64,000 bases of DNA. Origin: Aestuarierythrobacter sp037968495 (lineage in GTDB: Bacteria > Pseudomonadota > Alphaproteobacteria > Sphingomonadales > Sphingomonadaceae). Both the position numbers and the translations under genes were made by a program. The stretch lies in assembly GCA_037968495.1 (NCBI GenBank), contig JBBKVP010000001.1, forward strand, positions 1 to 64,000, in the 5' to 3' direction. A model generated the notes under the pieces. It was not told where the DNA came from. It searched no databases and saw only the letters and a program-made list of their open reading frames with translations. The first letter of the stretch is position 1, and every line of letters begins with the position of its first letter. Below are positions 16,814 through 25,086 of the stretch, piece by piece.

Positions 16814-17521
16814 ATGGAGGGCATGGCCGACATCCGCAATATCGTAATCCTCACCGGCGCAGGCGTTAGCGCCGAAAGCGGCATCGACACTTTCCGCAGT
16901 GAAGGCGGGTTGTGGGAGCAGCATAAGGTCGAAGATGTCGCCACACCGGCGGGGTTCGCACGCGATCCTGACCTCGTGCTGCGGTTCTATGACATGCGGC
17001 GGGAGGCGATCCAGGCCAAGCAGCCTAACGCTGCGCATGATGCCTTGGCGCGGCTCGACGAGGCGTGGAGCGGGGAACTGCTTATCGTGACGCAAAATGT
17101 CGATGATCTGCATGAGCGCGCCGGAGCGGAGCGTATACTACATATGCATGGCACGCACTTGAACGCTTGGTGCACATCCTGCGATACGCGCACGCCGTGG
17201 ACGGGAACGCTGATCGAGCGGCCACCATGCCCTTCCTGCGATTCGCGGACCTTGCGCCCCGATGTCGTGTGGTTTGGCGAGATGCCTTATCAGATGGACA
17301 CGATTTATGGCGCGCTGCGGCAGGCTGATTTGTTCGTGTCCATCGGGACGTCCGGCGCGGTTTATCCGGCGGCGGGCCTTGTCCGTGATGCGCGCGAATT
17401 GGGCCTACAAACGCTTGAACTGAATTTGGAACCTAGCCAAGGGTCGCGCTGGTTCGCCGAATCGCGCCACGGGCCAGCCACACAAATTGTGCCCGAATGG
17501 GTGGAGCAATTGCTCGCATGA
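16814..17521 (+). CDS. NAD-dependent protein deacylase, sirtuin (CobB-like)
   Basis: Sir2-family enzyme that removes acyl groups from lysines using NAD. Motifs: GAGVSAESGIDTFRSEGGLW at the N-terminus, TQNVDDLHERAG, the catalytic His in HMHGTHLNAWC, a CxxC...CxxC zinc ribbon (CTSC and CPSC), and VVWFGEMP. The FYDMRRE segment has the Tyr-x-x-Arg pair found in class III sirtuins such as CobB, which favour succinyl/acidic acyl groups, so desuccinylase activity is likely. The start could be 16814 or the ATG at 16823 (MADIRNIVILTGAG). The stop overlaps the GFA gene (ATGA). Confidence 0.92.
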   Translation: MEGMADIRNIVILTGAGVSAESGIDTFRSEGGLWEQHKVEDVATPAGFARDPDLVLRFYDMRREAIQAKQPNAAHDALARLDEAWSGELLIVTQNVDDLHERAGAERILHMHGTHLNAWCTSCDTRTPWTGTLIERPPCPSCDSRTLRPDVVWFGEMPYQMDTIYGALRQADLFVSIGTSGAVYPAAGLVRDARELGLQTLELNLEPSQGSRWFAESRHGPATQIVPEWVEQLLA

Positions 17522-17859
17522 CTACGCACCAAGGCAGCTGTCATTGCGGCGCGATCAAGCTGGAGTTGTGGGATGATCCAGCAGACGCGGCCGAGTGCAA
17601 TTGCAGCCTTTGCCGCCGGATTGGCGCACTATGGCATCATTGTTCGCCGACCTTAGTGACGGTGACGGGCAAGGCGGCGGGCTATGTCCAAGGCGACCGG
17701 TCCTTGACGACATGGCACTGCGCGACCTGCGGCATCGTCACCCATTGGACTGCGCTAGATGATCCGACCTACGACCGGATGGCGGTCAATCTGAGGCTGT
17801 TTGATCCGGCATTATGGAAAGACCTGCCTCGCCGGAAGATCGACGGGGCCAGTTTCTAG
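17518..17859 (+). CDS. GFA-family (glutathione-dependent formaldehyde-activating enzyme-like) zinc protein
   Basis: A 113-residue protein starting at the ATG at 17518, which overlaps the sirtuin stop. It carries the GFA cysteine pattern: GSCHCGAIKLEL at the N-terminus, CNCSLCRR, and CATCGIVTHW, all zinc ligands in this fold. Founding members bind glutathione and were thought to condense it with formaldehyde; most paralogues have no demonstrated reaction. Its coupling to the sirtuin suggests co-expression but not a shared function. Convergent with the ThiF/MoeB gene (four-base overlap). Confidence 0.9.
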   Translation: MTTHQGSCHCGAIKLELWDDPADAAECNCSLCRRIGALWHHCSPTLVTVTGKAAGYVQGDRSLTTWHCATCGIVTHWTALDDPTYDRMAVNLRLFDPALWKDLPRRKIDGASF

Positions 17860-18623
17860 CCGCCGCATCCTTTGCAATCCGGGTCCTTTGCAATCGACAG
17901 TGTCCGCATGCCCGGTTTCATCCCGTCGAGGATATGCAGCTTACCCCACTGCGGATCACCGAGTGATGCCTTGCCATCCAGCAGCACGCGGATGGCCTGC
18001 ATCGCGGCGAAGGTTCCGGCCCATCCTGCCATAGCGCCAAGCATGCCGTCTTCTGCACAGGTATCGCAATCTTCTGCATCGAAAGCATCTCCGACATAGC
18101 AGCGGTAACAAGATTGGTCCGGCCGATGGCCTGCAAAGGCAGCGACTTGGCCCTGAAAACGTCCGACAGCGGCGCTCAGCAAAGGAATCCCAGATTTCAC
18201 GCAAGCGTCGGAAACAGTGAGCCGAGTCGCGAAGTTGTCACATCCGTCGAGCACAAGATCGGAGTTCTCGAAGATCCGGACGGCGTTCTCTCCCACCAAT
18301 TTTCTCACGCACGCGTCGGCTTCGAGAGCTTTGTCGAACTGGCCAACCCAGCGTGCGGCGGCCCCGGCTTTGGGCGCACCGATATCGCTTTCGGCATAGA
18401 TCGTTTGCCGCTGCAGATTGCTGGCATCGACCGTGTCGTCGTCAACCAGCGTCAGCCTGCCGATACCAGCGCCTGCGAGATATTGCAGCGCGGGCGAACC
18501 AATCCCGCCAATCCCGACCAGCACCACATGCGACTGCGACAAGGCCATCTGCCCCGCGCCGCCCACTTCGGGCAGCACGATATGGCGGGCAAATCTTTCG
18601 AGGCGATCGGGCAGAAGTGTCAT
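17856..18623 (-). CDS. ThiF/MoeB/HesA-family adenylyltransferase (E1-like)
   Basis: A 255-residue ATP-dependent adenylyltransferase for C-terminal Gly-Gly sulfur-carrier proteins. It has the family opening RFARHIVLPEVGGAGQ, the nucleotide loop GIGGIGSPALQYLAGAGIG, DDDTVDASNLQRQ, GCDNFATRL, the putative catalytic cysteine in DTCAEDGMLG, and two CxxC zinc pairs (CYRC, and CKGC at the C-terminus). Whether it serves thiamine (ThiF) or molybdopterin (MoeB) synthesis cannot be decided: no carrier-protein gene is adjacent, and there is no rhodanese domain. It lies beyond the 3' end of dnaA, on the same strand. Confidence 0.88.
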   Translation of the reverse strand: MTLLPDRLERFARHIVLPEVGGAGQMALSQSHVVLVGIGGIGSPALQYLAGAGIGRLTLVDDDTVDASNLQRQTIYAESDIGAPKAGAAARWVGQFDKALEADACVRKLVGENAVRIFENSDLVLDGCDNFATRLTVSDACVKSGIPLLSAAVGRFQGQVAAFAGHRPDQSCYRCYVGDAFDAEDCDTCAEDGMLGAMAGWAGTFAAMQAIRVLLDGKASLGDPQWGKLHILDGMKPGMRTLSIAKDPDCKGCGG

Positions 18624-18815
18624 GTCCGTCCCTTAGCCGCAAAACGGGTGCGGTAAAACTTTCCTACACTCGCCGCCGCGGGGATGGGGTGATTGCTCTT
18701 TCACATCGTCAGCTTGCAGCAGGAAACCGGTGTTTCTCCTGCTATACTAAATCTGTCAGTCAGGCGATTTCTCGCCCAAGTGATTGCTATAACGAGATAG
18801 TTTGGAAATGACTTG

Positions 18816-18851
18816 GGGTGACAGGGTGTAACTTGTGTAACCCCGTCACCC
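18816..18851 (-). terminator. Long imperfect hairpin 3' of dnaA
   Basis: Arms at 18816-18827 and 18840-18851 pair over 12 positions with one A/C mismatch (GGGTGACAGGGT against ACCCCGTCACCC), around a 12-base loop. It begins seven bases past the dnaA stop. On the dnaA strand it is followed only by a weak T-containing stretch, so it may be a terminator that works without a strong U tract, or a protein-binding palindrome. The loop plus stem edge also contains a TGTAAC direct repeat. Confidence 0.5.
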
Positions 18852-18858
18852 TAAATAA

Positions 18859-20280
18859 TCAGCTCTCCAGCTGCCGGAGCAGGCTGCGGACGTCGCCGTC
18901 CATATCCGCGTCGCGTTTGCGCAAATCTTCGATCAGGCGAACGGCGTGGATTACCGTCGAGTGATCGCGGCCGCCAAACTTGCGCCCGATTTCAGGATAG
19001 CTGCGCGGTGTCAGAACTTTGGCGAGATACATGGCCACCTGACGTGGACGCACTACGGCGCGGGCGCGGCGCTTGGACGACATTTCGCTGCGGTCGATCC
19101 GGTAGAATTGGCAGACCGTGCGCTGGATTTCGTCAATCGTAATCCGGCGGCGGTTGGCTGACAGAATATCGGTCAGCTGTTCTTCGGCCAGTTTCAGGCA
19201 AACCTCTTGGCCGGTCAGCTGGGCATAGGCGATCAGCTTGTTCAGGCCGCCGACCAACTCGCGAACATTGCGTGTGATGGTGCGGGCGAGGAATTCGATC
19301 ACATCCGCTGGCACTTCGAGTGGTGCAAAGCGGGTAAGCTTGGAATCCAGCACCTGACGGCGCAGATCGATATCGGCTGGTTGGATGTCAGCAACCAGAC
19401 CCATTGAAAGACGGCTGAGCAAGCGCGGTTCAACACCGTCGAGTGCCTGCGGTGCGCGGTCGGCGGCGAAGACGAGGCGTTTGCCCTCGGCCAGCAGCGC
19501 GTCGATTGTATAAAGCAGCTCTTCCTGAGCGGAGGCCTTGCCGATGATAAACTGGATATCGTCAACCAGCAGCAGATCGAAGCTGCGCAGCCGGGCCTTG
19601 AATTCCATCATCTGGTTTTGCTTCAGCGCCTGGACGAATTCGACCATGAAACGCTCAGCACTGCAGTAGAAAATGCGCGCACGCGGATGGGCGGTCAGAT
19701 AGGCGTGACCGATAGCATGCATCAGATGCGTTTTGCCCTGACCGGTCGCGGCCTTCAGATAGAGCGGGCTAAATTGCGGCGTGTCGGTCGCCGCCATACG
19801 CTGCGCTGCATTGCAGCCGAGAATGTTGGTGGTGCCGGTAACAAAGGCTGCGAAAGTCAGCGACGGATCGAGGCCAACTGACGAAGTAAATCCGCGCTCG
19901 CCAATAGTACCAGCGGAAAGCGACATAGCGCCCATGCCATCATTGGCAGGACGCCGGCCGTCATTGCCCAGACGCAGTTCGGGCATTTGGCGGCGGCCGG
20001 GATGAACTTGAATGCGGACGTTCTTAACTTCACTGCGCGCGATCTTCCAAGCGAGTGAAAGACGGTCGGCAAAGCGGTCCTGAACCCAAGTGGCCGAAAA
20101 ATCGGTTGGCAGGAATAGGTCGAGCGTGCCGGACTCCTTACAGAAACCCCCGATTTGGATAGGTTTGATCCACTGGCTGTGAAGCTGATGGCCCAAATCC
20201 TTGCGAAGACCCTGGCTGATGTCGCCCCAGTCAGCTGCCAGCGTCACAGCTTCTGTGTCTTCGTGTTTCTCGCTCTTCAT
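18859..20280 (-). CDS. dnaA: Chromosomal replication initiator protein DnaA
   Basis: AAA+ initiator that binds DnaA boxes and opens the origin. The start is set at the ATG at 20280 (MKSEKHEDTE, 473 residues); the frame is open slightly further. Domain order: N-terminal helicase-loading domain (residues ~18-95, WIKPIQIGGF), a Gly/Arg linker, the ATPase domain with Walker A ATGQGKTHLMHAI (~182) and Walker B LLLVDDIQFI, sensor and arginine motifs, then the C-terminal helix-turn-helix with the signature GRDHSTVIHAVRLIEDL (~439-455). The sequence upstream is a 518-base non-coding region, and rpsT lies beyond it on the same strand. Confidence 0.98.
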   Translation of the reverse strand: MKSEKHEDTEAVTLAADWGDISQGLRKDLGHQLHSQWIKPIQIGGFCKESGTLDLFLPTDFSATWVQDRFADRLSLAWKIARSEVKNVRIQVHPGRRQMPELRLGNDGRRPANDGMGAMSLSAGTIGERGFTSSVGLDPSLTFAAFVTGTTNILGCNAAQRMAATDTPQFSPLYLKAATGQGKTHLMHAIGHAYLTAHPRARIFYCSAERFMVEFVQALKQNQMMEFKARLRSFDLLLVDDIQFIIGKASAQEELLYTIDALLAEGKRLVFAADRAPQALDGVEPRLLSRLSMGLVADIQPADIDLRRQVLDSKLTRFAPLEVPADVIEFLARTITRNVRELVGGLNKLIAYAQLTGQEVCLKLAEEQLTDILSANRRRITIDEIQRTVCQFYRIDRSEMSSKRRARAVVRPRQVAMYLAKVLTPRSYPEIGRKFGGRDHSTVIHAVRLIEDLRKRDADMDGDVRSLLRQLES

Positions 20281-20716
20281 TCCCGTGTCCCAACCTCTCA
20301 ACTCGTCGCCGTATGGCCTGCCGGTAAATCCCGGCCCGGTCTCGCCATCAATCGATCCGGTTCACTCCTACAGCACCGCTGCCCTCATCCGCTCAATCCG
20401 CCCATCAGGCCCAAACGCTGGTTTCTGACAAAGCTGAGCCATCTCTCAAAATCGATGTTTTGAGAGCATATAGGTCTAGCAATCCAAATTTGCCGACAGC
20501 GAATCCCCCCTGAACGGCATGGTCTTTTATGGACGGGTTTTATCTGTGGGCAAGAGAAGCTTTGCAAAAAAAATGAAATATATCGGCTTGACTCACCTGT
20601 GTCCCGCAGACTTACGTTTAACAGGCTGTTTACGTTGATTTTTTAACATAAGGGCCCCGCGAATCGCGGTATACCCTTGAGTCTAAAGGAACTGCTGCAA
20701 CGCACCATTGGCAGGT
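20281..20716 (-). promoter_or_regulatory. Non-coding region upstream of dnaA (promoter region, origin unproven)
   Basis: Between the dnaA start and the rpsT terminator there is no credible gene. The part around 20530-20660 is distinctly AT-rich, with a run of A around 20565-20573, a TTTTTTAACATAA stretch near 20636-20650, and a near-palindrome TTTAACAG-GCTGTTTA at about 20617-20632. These fit a regulated promoter. I found no copy of the consensus DnaA box (TTATCCACA) here, so an origin cannot be claimed; alphaproteobacterial origins are often away from dnaA. TTAA-containing motifs might be CtrA-type sites but are not full TTAA-N7-TTAA matches that I could verify. Confidence 0.45.
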
Positions 20717-20748
20717 GTAAAAAAGGCCGACGCATTTAGCGCCGGCCC
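20717..20748 (-). terminator. Rho-independent terminator after rpsT
   Basis: On the rpsT strand a nine-pair stem (arms at 20739-20747 and 20725-20733, one G-T wobble) closes a five-base loop and is followed by six T residues (20719-20724 on this strand read as A). It is a textbook intrinsic terminator located about 50 bases past the rpsT stop, so rpsT transcription should not enter dnaA. Confidence 0.88.
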
Positions 20749-20798
20749 GTTCAATTTTCGTTCCACCTTAAACCGGCAGGGATATCGTCAAAACCGAA

Positions 20799-21059
20799 TC
20801 AGAGAGCTGAAACCCGCTTCGACAGGCGCGACATTTTGCGCGCAAATGTGTTCTTGTGCATTACGCCGCGTGCAACACCGCGAGCCAATTCAGGCTGGGC
20901 TTCTTGCAGGGCTGCCTGTGCAACAGTCTTGTCACCGCCTTCGATGGCAGTTTCGACCTTCTTCACAAAACCGCGAATGCGGCTGACGCGGGCACCGTTG
21001 ATTTCGGCGCGGCGATCGTTGCGACGGATACGTTTTTTGGCTTGCGGCGTATTGGCCAT
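20799..21059 (-). CDS. rpsT: 30S ribosomal protein S20
   Basis: An 86-residue basic protein starting at the ATG at 21059 (MANTPQAKKRIRRNDRR), the invariant S20 opening; the longer open frame upstream is not conserved. S20 is a three-helix protein binding 16S rRNA; the C-terminal GVMHKNTFARKMSRLSKRV is diagnostic. It sits between mutM and dnaA on the same strand, the usual order in this bacterial group, and has its own intrinsic terminator. Confidence 0.97.
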   Translation of the reverse strand: MANTPQAKKRIRRNDRRAEINGARVSRIRGFVKKVETAIEGGDKTVAQAALQEAQPELARGVARGVMHKNTFARKMSRLSKRVSAL

Positions 21060-21234
21060 GTTTGTCCTTACTTCGGGCCGCGAACATCGCAGCGAGAATT
21101 CTCTTTGAAACTTATGAAAAACGGCAGACGAACCACCGGAAAGCGCGCGCAATAGACAGCACCAAGCGAATCGTCAAGAATTGTGTTGATCAGATAGGTC
21201 AGTGCGGCTGGGATTGCTAGACCCCGCGTGTCTC

Positions 21235-22047
21235 CTATCTCTGACAGCTGGAACAATACCAAGTGCTGCGTCCGCCTTGCGCGAACCGCTTTATCACACC
21301 GTCGCCGCGTTTGCAGGGTTCACCCTCGCGGCCATAGACGTCGAATCGGGTGGCGAAATAGCCCAGTTCGCCGTCGGGCTGGGCATAATCCCTGAGCGAC
21401 GAGCCGCCGTCCAAGATCGAAGCCTCAAGCACTTCCTTGATCAGCGGCACCAGCCGTTTCAGCGCGGCGAGCGATAACCGCCCGGCTGCGCGTTTGGGGC
21501 TAATGCGCGCACGATACAGCGCCTCGCAGACGTAGATATTGCCGAGGCCAACCACGATCCGTTGGTCGAGCAGCATCAGTTTGATGGCCTGATTCCGGCC
21601 GGCGAGGACTGAGTGGAGGTATTCGGCAGTGAGATCATCGCCGAGCGGTTCCGGCCCCATTGCCGCGAATTGCGGCCACAGGTCGAGCGAATCTTCTGCC
21701 ACCAAATCAACCGAGCCGAAGCGGCGCGGGTCGCATAGGGAGAAGCGGTGGCCAGCCGTCTCGATCACCAGATGGTCGTGCTTCTCAATCGTCTCAGGAT
21801 CGATTCGCCAGCGCCCGCTCATGCCGAGATGGAAGATCATCGTTTGCTGGCGGTCCGTATTGATCAGACCATATTTCGCGCGCCGGGCCAATGTCGTAAC
21901 CCTTGCGCCCGTCATCACTTGCACCAAATCTTCGGGGAAAGGGCGGCGCAAATCAGCGCGGTTCAGCGTCACACGCTCCAACCGTTCGCCTTCGAGAAAG
22001 CGCGCAAGGCCGCGCACTGTGGTTTCAACTTCTGGAAGCTCTGGCAT
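21235..22047 (-). CDS. mutM: Formamidopyrimidine-DNA glycosylase (8-oxoguanine repair)
   Basis: A 270-residue Fpg enzyme that excises 8-oxoG and related lesions. The N-terminal PELPEVETTVRGL supplies the catalytic Pro2 and Glu3, RRAKYG carries the conserved Lys, and the H2TH region (GLGNIYVCEALYRARISPKRAA) is intact. The C-terminal zinc finger normally reads C-x2-C...C-x2-C; here the first pair is CKRGDG, so its second cysteine appears to be glycine, while the last pair CSSC is normal. The finger still has the Arg of QGGRSTWYC that contacts the lesion. Divergent from ubiE. Confidence 0.95.
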   Translation of the reverse strand: MPELPEVETTVRGLARFLEGERLERVTLNRADLRRPFPEDLVQVMTGARVTTLARRAKYGLINTDRQQTMIFHLGMSGRWRIDPETIEKHDHLVIETAGHRFSLCDPRRFGSVDLVAEDSLDLWPQFAAMGPEPLGDDLTAEYLHSVLAGRNQAIKLMLLDQRIVVGLGNIYVCEALYRARISPKRAAGRLSLAALKRLVPLIKEVLEASILDGGSSLRDYAQPDGELGYFATRFDVYGREGEPCKRGDGVIKRFAQGGRSTWYCSSCQR

Positions 22048-22100
22048 TGATCCCTCCTAACACCCTTTGCCGCCGGAGCAATTCCCACTACAGCGCCTCC

Positions 22101-22832
22101 ATGAGTGATAAAGTATCTTTCGGTTACGAAGACATCGCCACTGAAGAGAAGACCGCACGCGTGGGCGAGGTGTTCTCCAAGGTCGCTGAAAAATATGACA
22201 TCATGAATGATGCCATGTCAGGCGGGATGCACCGTTTGTGGAAGGACCGCTTCGTGCGCCGGGTCAAACCGCGCCACGGTGAGGCGATACTCGACATGGC
22301 CGGCGGAACGGGCGATATCGCCTTTCGGATGGAACCGCATGGCGCCAATGTGACCGTGGCCGACATTAACCAGGAAATGCTCGACGTGGGCGTCGAACGC
22401 GCGATGGAGCGCGGTATCGATTCGCTCGTCTGGTCGCGCCAGAATGCTGAAGAGCTGACCTATACGGACAAGATTTTTGATGCCTATACCATCGTGTTCG
22501 GCATCAGGAATGTGACCCATATCGATAAAGCGCTGGCCGAGGCGCACCGTGTGCTCAAGCATGGCGGGCGGTTTTATTGCATGGAATTTTCGACCACCAA
22601 CTGGCCGGGCTTCAAACAGGCCTATGATCTCTATTCGCATAAACTGATGCCCAAAATTGGCAAGGCGATTGCGAATGATGAGGAATCCTACCGTTATCTG
22701 GCCGAATCCATCCGCCGATTCCCGCCGATGCCTGAATTTGAACGGATGATCCGAAAGGCCGGCTTTGCACGAACCAAAGTGGAACCGATCCTAGGCGGTG
22801 CGGTTGCAATACACTCTGGCTGGAAGATTTAG
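22101..22832 (+). CDS. ubiE: Ubiquinone/menaquinone C-methyltransferase
   Basis: SAM-dependent methyltransferase acting on demethoxy-ubiquinol/demethylmenaquinol in quinone synthesis. The ATG at 22101 starts MSDKVSFGYEDIATEEKTARVGEVF, giving 243 residues, normal for UbiE. It has YDIMNDAMSGGMHRLWKDR, the SAM-binding ILDMAGGTGDIAFR, and IVFGIRNVTHIDKAL, all family signatures. The open frame before 22101 overlaps mutM and is not coding. Followed by ubiB in the same direction after about 107 bases, consistent with a ubiquinone operon. Confidence 0.97.
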   Translation: MSDKVSFGYEDIATEEKTARVGEVFSKVAEKYDIMNDAMSGGMHRLWKDRFVRRVKPRHGEAILDMAGGTGDIAFRMEPHGANVTVADINQEMLDVGVERAMERGIDSLVWSRQNAEELTYTDKIFDAYTIVFGIRNVTHIDKALAEAHRVLKHGGRFYCMEFSTTNWPGFKQAYDLYSHKLMPKIGKAIANDEESYRYLAESIRRFPPMPEFERMIRKAGFARTKVEPILGGAVAIHSGWKI

Positions 22833-22939
22833 ATGTACGGACGCGGCAGCGGCCCAGAGCGCGACTGCGCGACGCTCGGTAGGGCGGAAGCCCAGCGAAC
22901 GGATGTGAGCGATCGGCGCTTGAGGATAAAACGAATAAT

Positions 22940-24499
22940 ATGACGCGCCCTTCGACGCATATCTGGCGGCTGCTGAAATGGGGCCGGACTCTAGCGCGCC
23001 ACGGCGCGCTTCGCGGGATCGAGCGTGATCCGAATACACCGTTGCAGGTGAGTAGGTTGGCGCGGGTCGCGCGTTTTGGCACCTTTCCGCCAAAGGAGCC
23101 GGACTATGCGGCCGCTTTTAAGGATATTGGTCCGGCTGCGATCAAGCTGGGGCAGACGCTGGCCACGCGGCCTGATCTGGTTGGCGATGTTGCGGCACGC
23201 AATCTGCTTTCACTTCAGGACAATCTGCCGCCTCTGCCTTTTGCCGATATCAAGCGCGCGATTGAGGCGAGCTTCGGTCAGCCAGTCGAAGCGCTATTTT
23301 CTTCCATCGCCCCTGAACCGGTAGGCTCGGCTTCTATCGCGCAGGTTCACCGTGCGGTGACGACGGAGGGCCGCGACGTGGCTATCAAGGTCCGCCGTCC
23401 TGGCATTCGCGAGCGGTTCGAGCGCGACATTGGAACCTATGAATGGGCTGCAGCCCACCTTGAAGCGATGGGCGGTGATGAAGCACGCCGCCTGCGCCCG
23501 CGTCTGACGATTGCCAACTTCAAACGCTGGACTGCGCGGGAGCTTGATCTGCGCCGCGAAGCTGCTTCGGCCAGCGAACTCGCTGAAGCGATGAAGGGCT
23601 ATGAGGGCTACATGGTACCCGATATCGATTGGGACCGGACCAATGGCGCGGTGATGACCATCGACTGGATCGACGGCGTAAAGATCAGCGAGATCGAAGC
23701 GCTAAAGGCCGCCGGGCACGACCTACCCGAAATGGCCAAGCGGCTGGTTCTGGCGTTTCTGACACAGGCGATTAGCGCGGGATATTTCCATGCCGATATG
23801 CATCAGGGAAATCTGTTTGTGCGCGGCGATGGCACTATCGTGGCGATTGATTTCGGCATCATGGGCCGGATTGATCGGCGAGCACGGCAATGGCTTGCGG
23901 AAATCCTCTACGGGCTGACAACCGGCAACTACAAACGCGTCGCTGAGATTCATTTCGAAGCGCAATATGTGCCGAGCTACCACTCAGTCGAGGAGTTTGC
24001 GACGGCGCTTAGGGCCGTGGGCGAGCCGATGCGCGGCAAGCCGGTGAAGGAACTCAGCGTCGGGCAAATGCTTGACGGGTTGTTCGCCATTACCCGCGAT
24101 TTCGACATGGCGACTCAGCCGCATCTGTTGTTGCTGCAAAAGACAATGGTGATGGTCGAAGGCATCGCCACAGCGCTCGATCCCGAAATCAATATGTGGG
24201 ACGTTTCCGCGCCTTATGTCCGCAATTGGATCCGTGACGAATTAGGGCCTGAAGCTGCGATTGCCGACCGGATCAAGGGAGACACCGACACGCTGCTGCG
24301 TATTCCCGCGCTCGTCCGCCGGTTGGAAGACCAGTTCCCGCCCAAGGGCGGCGCGCCCGAGCAACCGCCGCTGCCCGACGTCGAACTGATGTGGGAAAAG
24401 CGCACAGGCAGGGACCGCAAATGGCCGGGCTATCTGCTCGCTGCGCTAGTCGGCGGCGGCGCAGTCGCTGGCGCCGTCACTATGGGCTGGATCGGTTAG
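22940..24499 (+). CDS. ubiB: UbiB, atypical ABC1/ADCK-family kinase for ubiquinone synthesis
   Basis: A 519-residue membrane-anchored kinase-like protein required for ubiquinone production. The ABC1 core is present: the KxGQ motif (AAIKLGQTLATRPDLVG), GSASIAQVHRA in place of a normal P-loop, VAIKVRRPG with the nucleotide-binding Lys, FHADMHQGNLFV as the catalytic loop and AIDFGIMGRI as the DFG-like motif. The C-terminus is a Gly/Ala-rich hydrophobic helix (YLLAALVGGGAVAGAVTMGW), presumably the membrane anchor. It ends overlapping the convergent DUF4345-like gene by four bases. Confidence 0.95.
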   Translation: MTRPSTHIWRLLKWGRTLARHGALRGIERDPNTPLQVSRLARVARFGTFPPKEPDYAAAFKDIGPAAIKLGQTLATRPDLVGDVAARNLLSLQDNLPPLPFADIKRAIEASFGQPVEALFSSIAPEPVGSASIAQVHRAVTTEGRDVAIKVRRPGIRERFERDIGTYEWAAAHLEAMGGDEARRLRPRLTIANFKRWTARELDLRREAASASELAEAMKGYEGYMVPDIDWDRTNGAVMTIDWIDGVKISEIEALKAAGHDLPEMAKRLVLAFLTQAISAGYFHADMHQGNLFVRGDGTIVAIDFGIMGRIDRRARQWLAEILYGLTTGNYKRVAEIHFEAQYVPSYHSVEEFATALRAVGEPMRGKPVKELSVGQMLDGLFAITRDFDMATQPHLLLLQKTMVMVEGIATALDPEINMWDVSAPYVRNWIRDELGPEAAIADRIKGDTDTLLRIPALVRRLEDQFPPKGGAPEQPPLPDVELMWEKRTGRDRKWPGYLLAALVGGGAVAGAVTMGWIG

Positions 24500-24891
24500 T
24501 CCAGATCAGCGAGTTCGTGATGCGGCAGCACGCGGCTGCCGATTAACGTGGCAATCGTAAACAGCGCTTCGACCAACATTGGCGCGAAGAAGCCGTCCTC
24601 GCCGCCATTGACGAAGAAGGTGATTGTCCGCCCCAACAGAGCGCAGCCGAGCATAAAGGCGGGGATCAGCAGCACATCACCGTTCCGCTTCCAAGATCCG
24701 TACAGCATCGATAGGCCAGTGATCATAAAGAACGCGGTCATATCGCCGCGGATCGCGCCGATGCCTGTGTTGGTCGTTGCAGCCATACCGAAATCGGTTG
24801 CCATAGCCTCGGGCCTGAGAAGGAAGTTCACTCCCAAATAGGTGAAGAGCATCCCACCGAGGAAAATCACTGCTGTTAGAACTAGTCTCAT
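24496..24891 (-). CDS. Small integral membrane protein, DUF4345-like
   Basis: A 131-residue protein with four hydrophobic helices (about residues 5-23, 48-67, 75-92 and 105-122). The first is MRLVLTAVIFLGGMLFTYLG, and the stretch after it, LLRPEAMATDFGMA followed by RGDMTAFF, resembles DUF4345/related four-helix proteins with a conserved Arg-Gly-Asp-like turn between helices 1 and 2. No function is known. It is a single gene convergent with ubiB. Confidence 0.7.
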   Translation of the reverse strand: MRLVLTAVIFLGGMLFTYLGVNFLLRPEAMATDFGMAATTNTGIGAIRGDMTAFFMITGLSMLYGSWKRNGDVLLIPAFMLGCALLGRTITFFVNGGEDGFFAPMLVEALFTIATLIGSRVLPHHELADLD

Positions 24892-25086
24892 TTCATCGTC
24901 CTCTTAATGGTCCCGGCAATTGCCTTAATCTTTGGTGTCAGGCAAAACTTAACCATCCTGTTGGCAAGGCGGGGCAGCAAACGCTAGGGCTGTCCTGTGA
25001 ATAAGCGGTTTTTTGCGTTTGCGCAGGGGAGGGACCACCGTGCTCAGTATTGATTGTCACATAGCTGCCGCAACGGGACCATCCCT

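Noticed and set aside
20540..20560. DnaA-box-like TTTTATCTGTGG
   Set aside because: It does not match TTATCCACA or its complement at the key CACA positions; not enough to call an origin.
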